Shown here: positions 42,917 through 51,024 of the stretch, piece after piece
Layout: every line of letters begins with the position of its first letter
Numbering within the stretch: the first letter of the stretch is position 1
Source: G963662655 sp963665015
GTDB taxonomy: Bacteria; Cloacimonadota; Cloacimonadia; Cloacimonadales; JAIOQZ01
Length of the DNA: 64,000 nt
Direction: 5' to 3'
Assembly (NCBI GenBank): GCA_963665015.2
Contig: CAXXSY010000003.1
Span: 1-64,000, forward strand
The notes under the pieces: generated by a model
What the model was told of the DNA's origin: nothing
Seen by the model: the letters and a program-made list of their open reading frames with translations, nothing else
Database searches by the model: none
Program-made: the position numbers and the translations under genes

Positions 42917-43582
42917 TTATTTTTTCGCGTTCATCGTAAGGATTTCGGTGATCTCTTCTGCTGTTTTTGCGGCTTTGAGCTTCTCGATATTTTCGTCCTG
43001 CATCATGAACCGTGAGAGGTATGAAAGGCTGAATAGGTGTTGCTTGTCGTTGTGCAGCAGCAGCATGAAGCAGATATCGACCGGCTTGTTGTCCGGCGCA
43101 TCGAATTCGACACCCTCTTTGGGTTTGCCAATCAGGATGCAGGGCTTCTTGATTTTGGTCGGGTGCATGTGACGGGGATGCAGAAACGCGACGCCTTTGC
43201 CCATCGCGGTGGAGACGAGTTCCTCCCGCGCGACGACCACCTCGTACAGCCAGCGGTGATCCCGAACGATCTTCAGCTCCCGCGCGAATTTCGACATCTC
43301 GGCGATCGCCTCGTACTTGTTCTCCGCTTCAAAGTCGAGCAGGATGTACTCCGAGCTGAAATAGTCGATAAACCGGCAGACTGTCCGCTTGAGCGCGAGG
43401 TGTTCTTCCTCGCTTTCGGTCAGGTTCGCCAGCCACTCTTCGATCTCGAGCTTGTCGATCTTCTTCGTTTTGCCGGATTTGACAAGATTGAACGTTCCGG
43501 ACTTCGCCATTTCGAGGACGACGTCTTCTTTGATTTTAAGAAATTTCGCCGCGTCACTCAACGTGATCAGCTTTGTTGCCAT
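42917..43582 (-). CDS. Helix-turn-helix plus PTS EIIA (type 2) protein
   Basis: 221 residues from ATG 43580-43582 with AGGAGG upstream. The N-terminus (about 5-52, LITLSDAAKFLKIKEDVVLE ... KSGKTKKIDKLEIEEWL) is an excisionase/MerR-like DNA-binding winged helix. Residues about 70-215 form an EIIA type-2 domain whose phosphorylation site is in GKGVAFLHPRHMHP, probably His135. A DNA-binding domain joined to EIIA suggests a phosphorylation-controlled transcription factor. No PTS phosphate donor (EI or HPr) is in the window. Second such EIIA after 15133-15588. Confidence 0.87.
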   Translation of the reverse strand: MATKLITLSDAAKFLKIKEDVVLEMAKSGTFNLVKSGKTKKIDKLEIEEWLANLTESEEEHLALKRTVCRFIDYFSSEYILLDFEAENKYEAIAEMSKFARELKIVRDHRWLYEVVVAREELVSTAMGKGVAFLHPRHMHPTKIKKPCILIGKPKEGVEFDAPDNKPVDICFMLLLHNDKQHLFSLSYLSRFMMQDENIEKLKAAKTAEEITEILTMNAKK

Positions 43583-43669
43583 GCAATCCTCCTGTATTAT
43601 GCACCTCTGCACAATCTCGCACTAATTTGGGAAAAGCAATCAAAATCTGTCAAGCAGAACAGTAATTTC

Positions 43670-43697
43670 TTGACACCGGCAACTTGTGATTTATACG
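43670..43697 (+). promoter_or_regulatory. Promoter of the lptE-like gene, possibly leaderless
   Basis: TTGACA (43670-43675), 15- or 16-bp spacer, TTATAC/TATACG (43691-43697). The predicted start falls at about 43703, next to the ATG at 43704, and no Shine-Dalgarno is present. Confidence 0.5.
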
Positions 43698-43703
43698 GAC
43701 AGT

Positions 43704-44210
43704 ATGAAAAAGTTATGGATGATCATGATTGCCGCAGTTATTCTAACTGCCTGTAGCTACTCGGTTTATCAAACAGCTTACCCCTATTTGAAGACCATCC
43801 GGATCGAAACATTCGAGAACCGGACTATCGAGTATTCGATCGAGCAGGATTTGCTGGATGAGCTGACGAAGCAGTTCCAGAGAGACAGCCAGTTGAAGAT
43901 CGTGGAAATCTCACCTCACTGCCAGCTCGAGGGCGTCATACTCGATTACGAAAACGACATTTACAGCTACGACACCAATGGGAATGTGAAAGAGTACGAG
44001 GTCAAAATCCTGTTCAGCGTAAAACTGACGGACTTCGTGAAGAACGAGACGCTCTGGGAAGACGAATCGCTCCTTATGAAAGAGGCCTACCTGGCAAACG
44101 CAAGTACCGACGACACATCCACCGAACCCGAAACCGAAGAGGAAGCCAGAGAGGAAATCTACAGCGACCTCTACGACACCATCCTGGAACACTCGTTTCA
44201 ATCCTGGTAA
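43704..44210 (+). CDS. lptE: LptE-like outer-membrane lipoprotein
   Basis: 168 residues from ATG 43704. Lipoprotein signal MKKLWMIMIAAVILTAC with Cys17, then YSVYQTAYPYLKTIRIETFE, NRTIEYSIEQDLLDELTKQF, the typical start of LptE/RlpB-type proteins (a beta strand carrying the 'IxxFxN' motif and a helix of D/E-L-L). LptE plugs the LptD translocon that inserts lipopolysaccharide. The C-terminal third is acidic (TSTEPETEEEAREEIYSDLY). lptD is not in the window. Four bases separate its stop from the pseudouridine synthase gene, so they form one unit. Confidence 0.7.
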   Translation: MKKLWMIMIAAVILTACSYSVYQTAYPYLKTIRIETFENRTIEYSIEQDLLDELTKQFQRDSQLKIVEISPHCQLEGVILDYENDIYSYDTNGNVKEYEVKILFSVKLTDFVKNETLWEDESLLMKEAYLANASTDDTSTEPETEEEAREEIYSDLYDTILEHSFQSW

Positions 44211-44213
44211 ATT

Positions 44214-44942
44214 ATGAGAATAAACAAATTTTTATCCCAATGCGGCTTCGGCTCCCGGCGAAAGGTCGAGGAGCTTATCACCGACGGGCTCGTCACCGTG
44301 AACGGGCAACCCTGCATGGATCTGGCGACCGATATCGACACCGAGCATGACACGGTGAACGTGCGTGGAAAGAATGCCGTACTCGATCGCGAATATTTCT
44401 ACATCATCATGAACAAGCCGAAGCACTACATCGTCACCGCGGACGATCCGTTCGAGCGCCGGACGGTGTTCGACCTGCTGCCAGAGTTCAAGGGGCGCCT
44501 CTTCCCCATCGGCAGGCTCGACTACGATTCGGAGGGGCTGATGCTGCTGACAAACGACGGCGAATTCGCCCAGATGATCATGCACCCATCGCGAAAAATC
44601 CCAAAAACCTACCGGGTGCGAATCAAGGGCACACTCGACGAGAAGCAGATCATGCGGCTCAGAAGGGGAATCGAGCTGGACGACGGCCCGACGATGCCGG
44701 CAAGGGTATTCGTACGTGAAACCCACGCGAGCAGCATGGTGCTGAAGATGGTCATCGTCGAGGGACGTAACCGGCAGATCAGAAGGATGATCGAGGCGGT
44801 GGGCGCTGAAGTGACCGCACTCAAGCGCACCCAGATCGGCAACGTAAAGCTTGGCAAGATACCGCAGGGGATGTGGCGGTTTCTCGAACCGAACGAGATC
44901 AGGTCACTTCGCTTCCAGGCTCGCAATAAAGAAAGGAATTGA
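44214..44942 (+). CDS. RsuA/RluB-family pseudouridine synthase
   Basis: 242 residues. N-terminal S4 RNA-binding domain (1-60: MRINKFLSQCGFGSRRKVEE LI... split for length; RKVEELITDGLVTVNGQ) and catalytic domain with GRLDYDSEGLMLLTNDGEFA, catalytic Asp in GRLDYDS, KTYRVRI and EGRNRQIRRM. Converts one uridine in 16S or 23S rRNA to pseudouridine; which site cannot be told by sequence alone. Cotranscribed with lptE (before) and the YchF-like GTPase (2 bp after). Confidence 0.93.
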   Translation: MRINKFLSQCGFGSRRKVEELITDGLVTVNGQPCMDLATDIDTEHDTVNVRGKNAVLDREYFYIIMNKPKHYIVTADDPFERRTVFDLLPEFKGRLFPIGRLDYDSEGLMLLTNDGEFAQMIMHPSRKIPKTYRVRIKGTLDEKQIMRLRRGIELDDGPTMPARVFVRETHASSMVLKMVIVEGRNRQIRRMIEAVGAEVTALKRTQIGNVKLGKIPQGMWRFLEPNEIRSLRFQARNKERN

Positions 44943-44944
44943 TT

Positions 44945-46024
44945 ATGAGAATCGGATTGATCGGTCTTACGAACTCCGGAAAAACAACCCTTTTCAACGC
45001 GCTGACAGGCGCGGAAATCGAGGTCACGCCCTACGCGTCGGTGAAGACGGAACCTCACATCGGTGTGGTAAACGTCATGGACCCGCGCGTGGGCATCCTG
45101 GTGGATATGTATCAACCCAAGAAAACCGTGCACGCGCAGATCGAATACATGGATTTTGCCGGTGTCGCGGAAGGCTCGGCAAAGCAAGGTCTCTTCTCCG
45201 CGAACGCCATGGCGGAGATCAAGACCGCCGACGCACTGGCGCTGGTTCTGCGCAATTTCCAGGACGCTTCCGTCGATGAGGCGCAGGACGAACCGGATCC
45301 GGTCGGCGACTTCGAATCGATACAGGTCGAGCTGGTTTTCTCCGACCTGATGACCGTCGAAAATCGCATCGAGCGGCTCGAACTGGGCTTCAAGCGCGGA
45401 ATCAAGACGGCCGTACAGATGCAGGAATACAAGCTGCTTCAACACTTGAAGGAGCAGCTCGAGAACGACATCCCGCTACGCAAGGTCGAGCTTCAGCCGG
45501 AAGAACAGAAGATCATCCGCGGTTTCCAGCTCCTGAGCCGAAAGCCTTTGATGATCATCCTCAACTCAGAGGAATCGCGTTTCAGTCATTCGCAGGAATT
45601 GATCGATAGGCTCGATCCGCACGCCATGACCATCGAGGTCTGCGGAAAATTCGAGATGGAGCTTGCCAACCTCTCCGACGAGGACGCAGAGCTCTTCATG
45701 CAGGATATTGGCATCGACGAATCGGTCTGCGACAGGCTGACCAAGTACTCCTACGACCTCCTCGGCTATATCAGCTTTTTCACCGTCGGTTCGCCGGAAG
45801 TACATGCCTGGACGATCACGCATGGAACCCGGGCGCAGGAGGCTGCTGGCAAGATTCACAGCGATCTGGAGCGCGGTTTCATTCGCGCGGAATGTTTCAC
45901 GTACCACGATCTGATCGAACTCGGATCCGAAAAGGCGATCAAGGAAAAGGGACTCTTCCGCCTGGAGGGTAAAGATTACATTGTGCAGGATGGCGATATC
46001 CTGATGATACGATTCAACGTCTAA
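44945..46024 (+). CDS. YchF-like (OLA1-type) P-loop NTPase
   Basis: 359 residues from ATG 44945 (AAAGGA upstream). G1 IGLTNSGKTTLFN at the N-terminus, G3 EYMDFAGVAEGSA, then a long helical hairpin, the G4-equivalent ILNSEES of the NxxE form that favours ATP over GTP, and a C-terminal TGS domain with AGKIHSDLERGFIRAE, KEKGLFRLEGKDYIVQDGDI. YchF/OLA1 associates with ribosomes and redox stress. Slightly shorter and diverged from E. coli YchF (G1 TNSGKT instead of NVGKS), so some other YchF-like subgroup is possible. Confidence 0.87.
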   Translation: MRIGLIGLTNSGKTTLFNALTGAEIEVTPYASVKTEPHIGVVNVMDPRVGILVDMYQPKKTVHAQIEYMDFAGVAEGSAKQGLFSANAMAEIKTADALALVLRNFQDASVDEAQDEPDPVGDFESIQVELVFSDLMTVENRIERLELGFKRGIKTAVQMQEYKLLQHLKEQLENDIPLRKVELQPEEQKIIRGFQLLSRKPLMIILNSEESRFSHSQELIDRLDPHAMTIEVCGKFEMELANLSDEDAELFMQDIGIDESVCDRLTKYSYDLLGYISFFTVGSPEVHAWTITHGTRAQEAAGKIHSDLERGFIRAECFTYHDLIELGSEKAIKEKGLFRLEGKDYIVQDGDILMIRFNV

Positions 46025-46037
46025 GCAAGGAGCTGGA

Positions 46038-48341
46038 ATGCCCGGTAAAGCCACCGTCGATTTTCAACCAAAGCCGTGGGGAATCGTCCTGTCGGCTGTC
46101 CTGATGATTCTCAGCGTGCTGATCGTTATCGCATCTTCCGGCGACCAAACCGCTTTGCTGAACGACGTGCTGACCCTACGAGACGACGGCCTGACCTTCT
46201 CCAAGATCATCCGTCTGAACTTGCCGCAGGTCGAAAATCCCATTGGATCGTTTGGCGTCCTGACGGGATACATCTTCGTTTCGTCGCTCGGAAAATGGAT
46301 CACCATCGCGTTGTTCGTCACCATCTTCCTGTTCTGCATCAACTACCTCTTCCTGCGTGAAATACGCAACGTCGTAAACCAGCGCGTGATCGGTCTGTTC
46401 ATCCTTTTCTGCTTCCTCAACCTCATTCTGCTGCGCAATCCGGAATATTTCGCCCTTAACCAGACCACCTTACCGGCGTTCGTCTATCGCATTCTACGTC
46501 GTGTGTTCAAGGAGACGGGGACGCTGATCATCGCACTGTTTGGCAGCTTCTTTTCGTTACTGCTCATTACCGGAATCGATTTCTTCAAGCAGGTCGTAAT
46601 TGCCATCTGGAAAGGCTTCGTAGCGATGCTCAAGGGATTCTTCGGTTTGTTCAAGCGCATCGGCCAACGCAAACCGAAGCTTCCGAAACCGAAGCCAGAA
46701 AAGAAAACGAAGGACAAAGAGAAGCCGGTACCCACTCCGGCAGCCATTCAGGAATCATCTTTCAAAGAGGAAGAGCAGCTTCAGATATTCGACCACGCCT
46801 ACACACCGGAAGAAGAGGATTTCGACGAAGAAGTGGAACCGAAGCCAAAGCGCAAGCGGGTGAAGAGGGAAGTCGAGGAAATCGAGCCTGAGTTCGATCA
46901 CTACATCGTTCCGGATATCGATGAATTTCTGGAAAGCCCGGCCATAACAACACGTCGGGACCGCGACGAAACCGAAGAGGAAATCCGCAACACAAGCCAG
47001 ATTCTGAAGGACAAACTGGCGGAATTCGGAATCGAGGCGCAGGTTATCAACGTCAATATCGGACCTATCATCACCCAGTACGAGCTGAAGCCGGCACCGG
47101 GTGTAAAGGTCAGCAGGTTCCTCTCCCTCACCGACGACCTCGCGCTGGCTATCAAGGCAAAAAGCATACGCATCCAGGCACCGATACCGGGCCGTGGACT
47201 GATCGGCATCGAGATTCCCAACACGCAGCGCGATACCATCTATCTCAAGGACGTGCTGCTCTCGGACGAAATGAAGAAGGACAAGTTTGTGCTGCCTATC
47301 GGACTGGGCAAAGACATCTCCGGGAATCCCGTATCGACCGACCTAACCAAGATGCCGCACCTTCTCATCGCTGGTGCCACCGGCGCGGGTAAGAGCGTCT
47401 GCGTCAACACCATCATCAACAGCATCCTGCTGCATCTCACACCGGATCAGGTCAGACTGGTTCTGGTCGATCCCAAGCGCATCGAGCTTTCCGGATACGA
47501 GGGTATCCCCCACCTTATCCAGAACGTCGTGACCGATCCCGACGACGCACTGATCGCGCTCAACTGGGGCGTCTCCGAGATGGAGCGTCGATACGAATTG
47601 CTGCAGAAATACAAAGTTCGTGATATCGCCGGATACAACGAGAAAATCCGCAACATGCGCAACGCCGACGAAGAGCTCGAAGACTGCGAACTACCCTATA
47701 TCGTGATTGTCGTCGATGAATTCGCCGATCTGATCATGACCGCCGGGCGCGATATCGAGCAGCCCATCGCACGACTCGCACAGATGGCGCGCGCAATCGG
47801 CATGCACCTTATCCTGGCGACGCAGCGACCCTCGACCAAGGTCATCACCGGCATCATCAAAGCCAACTTCCCCGCACGTATCGCGTTCAAGGTATCAAGC
47901 AAAGTCGATTCGCGCGTGATCATCGATGCGAACGGCGCCGAACGACTGCTCGGTCGTGGCGATATGCTGTTCCTGCCACCCGGGAAGGCTGTGTGCGAAC
48001 GCATTCACGGGGCGTTCATGTCCGATGGCGAGATCGAGAATCTGGTCGATTACTTGAGAAGAATGCCCAAACCGGACTACCAGATCGAGATGATCGAGGA
48101 GCACACCAGCGATATCGGCTCGTTCGACTACGACGACGAACTCTTCCCCGATGCGGCGCGAGCGGTCGTTTCCGCAGGAACGGCGTCCGTCTCGATGCTG
48201 CAACGGCATTTCAAAATCGGGTACGCACGAGCCGGGAGACTGGTCGATCTTCTCGAACAATCCGGCGTGATCGGACCGCATGTAGGTAGCAAGTCACGAG
48301 AAGTTCTGGCAACGGAGGAAGAGCTTGAAGACCTTTTATAG
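46038..48341 (+). CDS. ftsK: DNA translocase FtsK/SpoIIIE
   Basis: 767 residues. Four transmembrane segments in the first 190 residues, a Lys/Pro/Glu-rich linker (about 195-320), and the RecA-like motor: Walker A GATGAGKSVCVN, Walker B VIVVDEFADLIM, QRPSTKVITGIIKANFPARI. The C-terminal gamma winged helix (SVSMLQRHFKIGYARAGRLV) reads KOPS-type sequences. FtsK couples septation with chromosome dimer resolution. Ribosome site AAGGAG. Its last 17 bp overlap the lolA start. Confidence 0.96.
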   Translation: MPGKATVDFQPKPWGIVLSAVLMILSVLIVIASSGDQTALLNDVLTLRDDGLTFSKIIRLNLPQVENPIGSFGVLTGYIFVSSLGKWITIALFVTIFLFCINYLFLREIRNVVNQRVIGLFILFCFLNLILLRNPEYFALNQTTLPAFVYRILRRVFKETGTLIIALFGSFFSLLLITGIDFFKQVVIAIWKGFVAMLKGFFGLFKRIGQRKPKLPKPKPEKKTKDKEKPVPTPAAIQESSFKEEEQLQIFDHAYTPEEEDFDEEVEPKPKRKRVKREVEEIEPEFDHYIVPDIDEFLESPAITTRRDRDETEEEIRNTSQILKDKLAEFGIEAQVINVNIGPIITQYELKPAPGVKVSRFLSLTDDLALAIKAKSIRIQAPIPGRGLIGIEIPNTQRDTIYLKDVLLSDEMKKDKFVLPIGLGKDISGNPVSTDLTKMPHLLIAGATGAGKSVCVNTIINSILLHLTPDQVRLVLVDPKRIELSGYEGIPHLIQNVVTDPDDALIALNWGVSEMERRYELLQKYKVRDIAGYNEKIRNMRNADEELEDCELPYIVIVVDEFADLIMTAGRDIEQPIARLAQMARAIGMHLILATQRPSTKVITGIIKANFPARIAFKVSSKVDSRVIIDANGAERLLGRGDMLFLPPGKAVCERIHGAFMSDGEIENLVDYLRRMPKPDYQIEMIEEHTSDIGSFDYDDELFPDAARAVVSAGTASVSMLQRHFKIGYARAGRLVDLLEQSGVIGPHVGSKSREVLATEEELEDLL

Positions 48342-48951
48342 CCTGCTCGCGATATGGATAATGGTAGTAGGATTGATGGCGGAAGACGCGCGTCATTGGA
48401 TCGATCGGATCAACCAGAAGTATGGGAGCGCGGAGACGTTCACCGCCGATTTCACGCAAAAGAACACCTGGAGCGAGCTGGATGTCGTGAAGGTTTCACG
48501 TGGAACAATGTACTTTGCGAAGCATAAATTCTGCATGCGATATTCGTCTCCCGATGGGCAATACCTTTTGGTCGATGCCGACTCCATGCTCGTCTATGAT
48601 TCCGCATCCAACCAGGCAATCATCACGTTTCCCGACACCGGCGAGTCCGGACTGAGACCCGACAGAATCCTCTCGTACTATGCGGGTGATGACGCTAAGA
48701 TCACCGTCGTGGAACGCTCAGAATCTCTTCTGTATATACGCATCGAGCCGCGAGATGTTCGCGATATCAAGCGTATCGAAGCGACAATCGATACCGAAAC
48801 CAGCACCATCGAATCGGTTGGCTATACCGACGTCGAGAACAATACGGTGAAGTACCAATTCGAGAATATCGAGATAAACAAGAAGATCGAGCCGGGGGTT
48901 TTTCATTTCGAAATCCCCTTCGGGGCAACCTTGATCGATCAAAGACTATAG
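48325..48951 (+). CDS. lolA: Outer-membrane lipoprotein carrier LolA
   Basis: 208 residues from TTG 48325 (GGAGG 7 nt upstream). Signal peptide about 1-19 (ending LMA). Typical LolA: FTADFTQKNTWSELDVVKVS, RGTMYFAKHKFCMRYSSPDG, QYLLVDADSMLVYDSASNQA, a half-barrel that carries lipoproteins across the periplasm. It overlaps ftsK by 17 bp. Next to ftsK is a common place for lolA in Gram-negatives. A parS-like site lies inside. Confidence 0.92.
   Translation: MKTFYSLLAIWIMVVGLMAEDARHWIDRINQKYGSAETFTADFTQKNTWSELDVVKVSRGTMYFAKHKFCMRYSSPDGQYLLVDADSMLVYDSASNQAIITFPDTGESGLRPDRILSYYAGDDAKITVVERSESLLYIRIEPRDVRDIKRIEATIDTETSTIESVGYTDVENNTVKYQFENIEINKKIEPGVFHFEIPFGATLIDQRL
48492..48507. promoter_or_regulatory. 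parS-like site
   Basis: GGTTTCACGTGGAACA: core TTNCACGTGRAAC matches parS variants (TGTTCCACGTGGAACA / TGTTTCACGTGAAACA); first base differs. Inside lolA. Confidence 0.6.
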
Positions 48952-48964
48952 AAGGAGTACACGT

Positions 48965-50017
48965 ATGATCGCCCTTATCATGGCAGGCGGAATCGGAAGC
49001 AGATTCTGGCCGCTCAGCAGAAAGACAAATCCAAAGCAATACCTGAACATCCTCGGTGAGAAATCCATGATCCGATTGACCGCCGCACGCCTGTTGCCCT
49101 TGATCGACTGGGACGATATCCACGTCGTCACCTCGGAAGACCAGGTTCAGCTCGTGAAGCAGCACCTGCCGGAGCTTCCGCACAGCAACATCATCGTGGA
49201 GCCGTTCGGACGCAACACCGCGCCCTGCATCGCGCTGAGCGCGTTCGAGCTCGGAAGAAAATATCAGGGCAACGAGGTCATGATCGTGCTTCCCGCGGAT
49301 CACGACATCAAAGATAGAGATCGATTCTTGCAGAGCCTGAGGGATGCACAGAAGATCGCGGACCAGGGAAACCTCGTGACCTTCGGCATCGAGCCGGACT
49401 ACCCCGCGACCGGATATGGATACATTGAAAAGGGCGACGCGCATGAAACAGGTGTGTTTCACGTGAAACAATTCAAGGAAAAACCGGACCGTGAAACAGC
49501 CGAGGAATTCCTCGAAAGCGGAAACTATCTCTGGAACAGCGGGATGTTCTGCTGGCGGATCGACACCATTCGAAAACAGTTCCGAATCCTTCTCCCCCGC
49601 ATCGAATCGCTCTTGCAGGAAATCCAGGAGAAACGGAAAAACGGCTGTTTCGATATCTCGGACACCTATCGCAAAATGCCGAAGATTCCCATCGATATCG
49701 GCATCATGGAGCAAGCCGAAAAGCGTTTCGTGATCCCGGTGAGTTACGGCTGGAGCGACGTAGGTGGCTGGCGCGCGTTGTACGAAATGTCCGAAAAGGA
49801 TTCCAGAGAAAACGTGACGCGCGGCGATGTCGTCTCGCTCGATACTGAAAAATGCTACATCCGCTCCAAGCGTTTGGTCGCGACGATCGACGTCTCCGAT
49901 CTGGTGATCGTCGAGACGGACGACGCGATCCTGATCTCAAAAATGGATTCGAGTGAGCGTGTAAAGGAAATCCAGGAGGAGATCGAGCGGAGAGTCGCCT
50001 CCAAATACCCGCAATAG
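48965..50017 (+). CDS. manC: Mannose-1-phosphate guanylyltransferase
   Basis: 350 residues. Makes GDP-mannose from mannose-1-phosphate and GTP for envelope polysaccharide or glycosylation. N-terminal nucleotidyltransferase: IMAGGIGSRFWPLSRKTNPK (the pyrophosphorylase signature), IVEPFGRNTAPCIALSAF, KEKPDRETAEEFLESGNYLW, NSGMF, IDIGIMEQAE, GWSDVGGWRALYEM. It lacks the fused isomerase domain of the longer ManC/AlgA. Ribosome site AAGGAG. A perfect parS lies inside. Confidence 0.94.
   Translation: MIALIMAGGIGSRFWPLSRKTNPKQYLNILGEKSMIRLTAARLLPLIDWDDIHVVTSEDQVQLVKQHLPELPHSNIIVEPFGRNTAPCIALSAFELGRKYQGNEVMIVLPADHDIKDRDRFLQSLRDAQKIADQGNLVTFGIEPDYPATGYGYIEKGDAHETGVFHVKQFKEKPDRETAEEFLESGNYLWNSGMFCWRIDTIRKQFRILLPRIESLLQEIQEKRKNGCFDISDTYRKMPKIPIDIGIMEQAEKRFVIPVSYGWSDVGGWRALYEMSEKDSRENVTRGDVVSLDTEKCYIRSKRLVATIDVSDLVIVETDDAILISKMDSSERVKEIQEEIERRVASKYPQ
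49455..49470. promoter_or_regulatory. Perfect parS site
   Basis: TGTTTCACGTGAAACA, the 16-bp fully palindromic ParB-binding consensus, inside manC. A partial relative (TGTTTCACGTACCACG) is at 45894. Confidence 0.8.
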
Positions 50018-50245
50018 GCGCGCGTTCTCGATCATGGCAATACCGGAAGACGTGTCGCGCCCGATCGCGTCGGTAACGGCTGTTTTGGGGCGTTTTGTGC
50101 AGGGTGGAATTTTGGTCGCGCCATTTAATTACATCTTCGTAATATAATGGTTTTTATATTACGGCACCGCAACTTTATGCGTCTTATAATTATCTGCCTC
50201 TTTTCTGACACTGTTGTATATTCAATGGGTGAACCAATTTTCTTC

Positions 50246-50379
50246 TGTAGGCGCCGATCTCCGAGCGGAGTCCTTTTCCTTTCTGTACCACCTTGTAGAT
50301 GCTCCTACAATTGTTAATCCAGTATGTTGGCGAAATGATCAGATTAGCGAACGCCGCTCGGAGATCAGCGCCTACAGAA
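50246..50379. repeat. Inverted pair of the dispersed CGATCTCCGAGCG repeat
   Basis: TGTAGGCGCCGATCTCCGAG (50246) and inverted GAACGCCGCTCGGAGATCAG (50349), with about 75 bp between. The remaining 50018-50558 contains the GCAGGCAAGGGTGCCTGC hairpin (50451-50467) and a terminator; no gene. Confidence 0.85.
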
Positions 50380-50510
50380 TTTCAAGACAAGCGTGCATCG
50401 TCTTCGTAGTAGTTACCCACTCGGGTTGCACAGAGTCAGATAATAGAGATGCAGGCAAGGGTGCCTGCGTACCATGATAAAGGTCATGTACCGTTACATG
50501 TGTATCATGA

Positions 50511-50540
50511 TAAAAGGGCAGACACAGAGAGGTCTGCCCC
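50511..50540 (-). terminator. GGGCAGACC hairpin after the YkgJ-like gene
   Basis: Minus strand: GGGCAGACC-tctctg-TGTCTGCCC then TTTTATCA. It follows the 50559-51020 gene and so ends the transcription unit with the beta-helix cargo. Confidence 0.75.
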
Positions 50541-50558
50541 AACATCGGAAAATGTTCG

Positions 50559-51020
50559 TCAGATGTGATCTTCGTTTTTTCTTTCCCGGCGCTTCATCTT
50601 CTTCTCGAGAATCTTCTTGAAATCGACCTTCGTTTGAAGCGTGTAACCGCAGCTCGTATCCAGTTCTCCCCCATACCGGAACATCCAGATGGTCGGAAAT
50701 TCGCTACAGATATCGGGGCGCTCATCGTATCTTGTGCAGCGACCGTCCTCCCCGAGCAGATTGCAGGAGAAGATCAGGATGCCCCTGGAGTCCTTCCCTA
50801 CGATCTCGAGGTTACGATAGAATTCGTTTCGTTGCTGAAGCTTTCGGAAATATCTTCGCGATCGCACCGGGCCCCGAGTCTCGATCAGCATGAGGCTGCG
50901 ACAGCAATCGCCGCACTGTTTGCACGCGCCGATCACCTCCAGCTTGTCGGGCGCAAACCGGTAGAGGTACTCACGATGCAGCCTGTAAAAGACATATCGT
51001 ATGGTGTCGGCGATTCTCAT
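50559..51020 (-). CDS. YkgJ/Fe-S cluster-type cysteine-rich protein
   Basis: 153 residues. Cys motif CKQCGDCCRSL, then CNLLGEDGRCTRYDERPDIC and SEFPTIW, which is the CxxCxxCC ... C ... C-x(7-8)-C pattern of the YkgJ (UPF0153) family of presumed zinc- or Fe-S-binding proteins. C-terminal tail lysine-rich. It begins 4 bp after the stop of the beta-helix gene and is likely cotranscribed with it, although no function links them. Confidence 0.85.
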   Translation of the reverse strand: MRIADTIRYVFYRLHREYLYRFAPDKLEVIGACKQCGDCCRSLMLIETRGPVRSRRYFRKLQQRNEFYRNLEIVGKDSRGILIFSCNLLGEDGRCTRYDERPDICSEFPTIWMFRYGGELDTSCGYTLQTKVDFKKILEKKMKRRERKNEDHI

Positions 51021-51024
51021 CGTT

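Noticed and set aside
48965..50017. Fused mannose-6-phosphate isomerase in manC
   Set aside because: The gene ends at residue 350 after the nucleotidyltransferase; no isomerase half follows.
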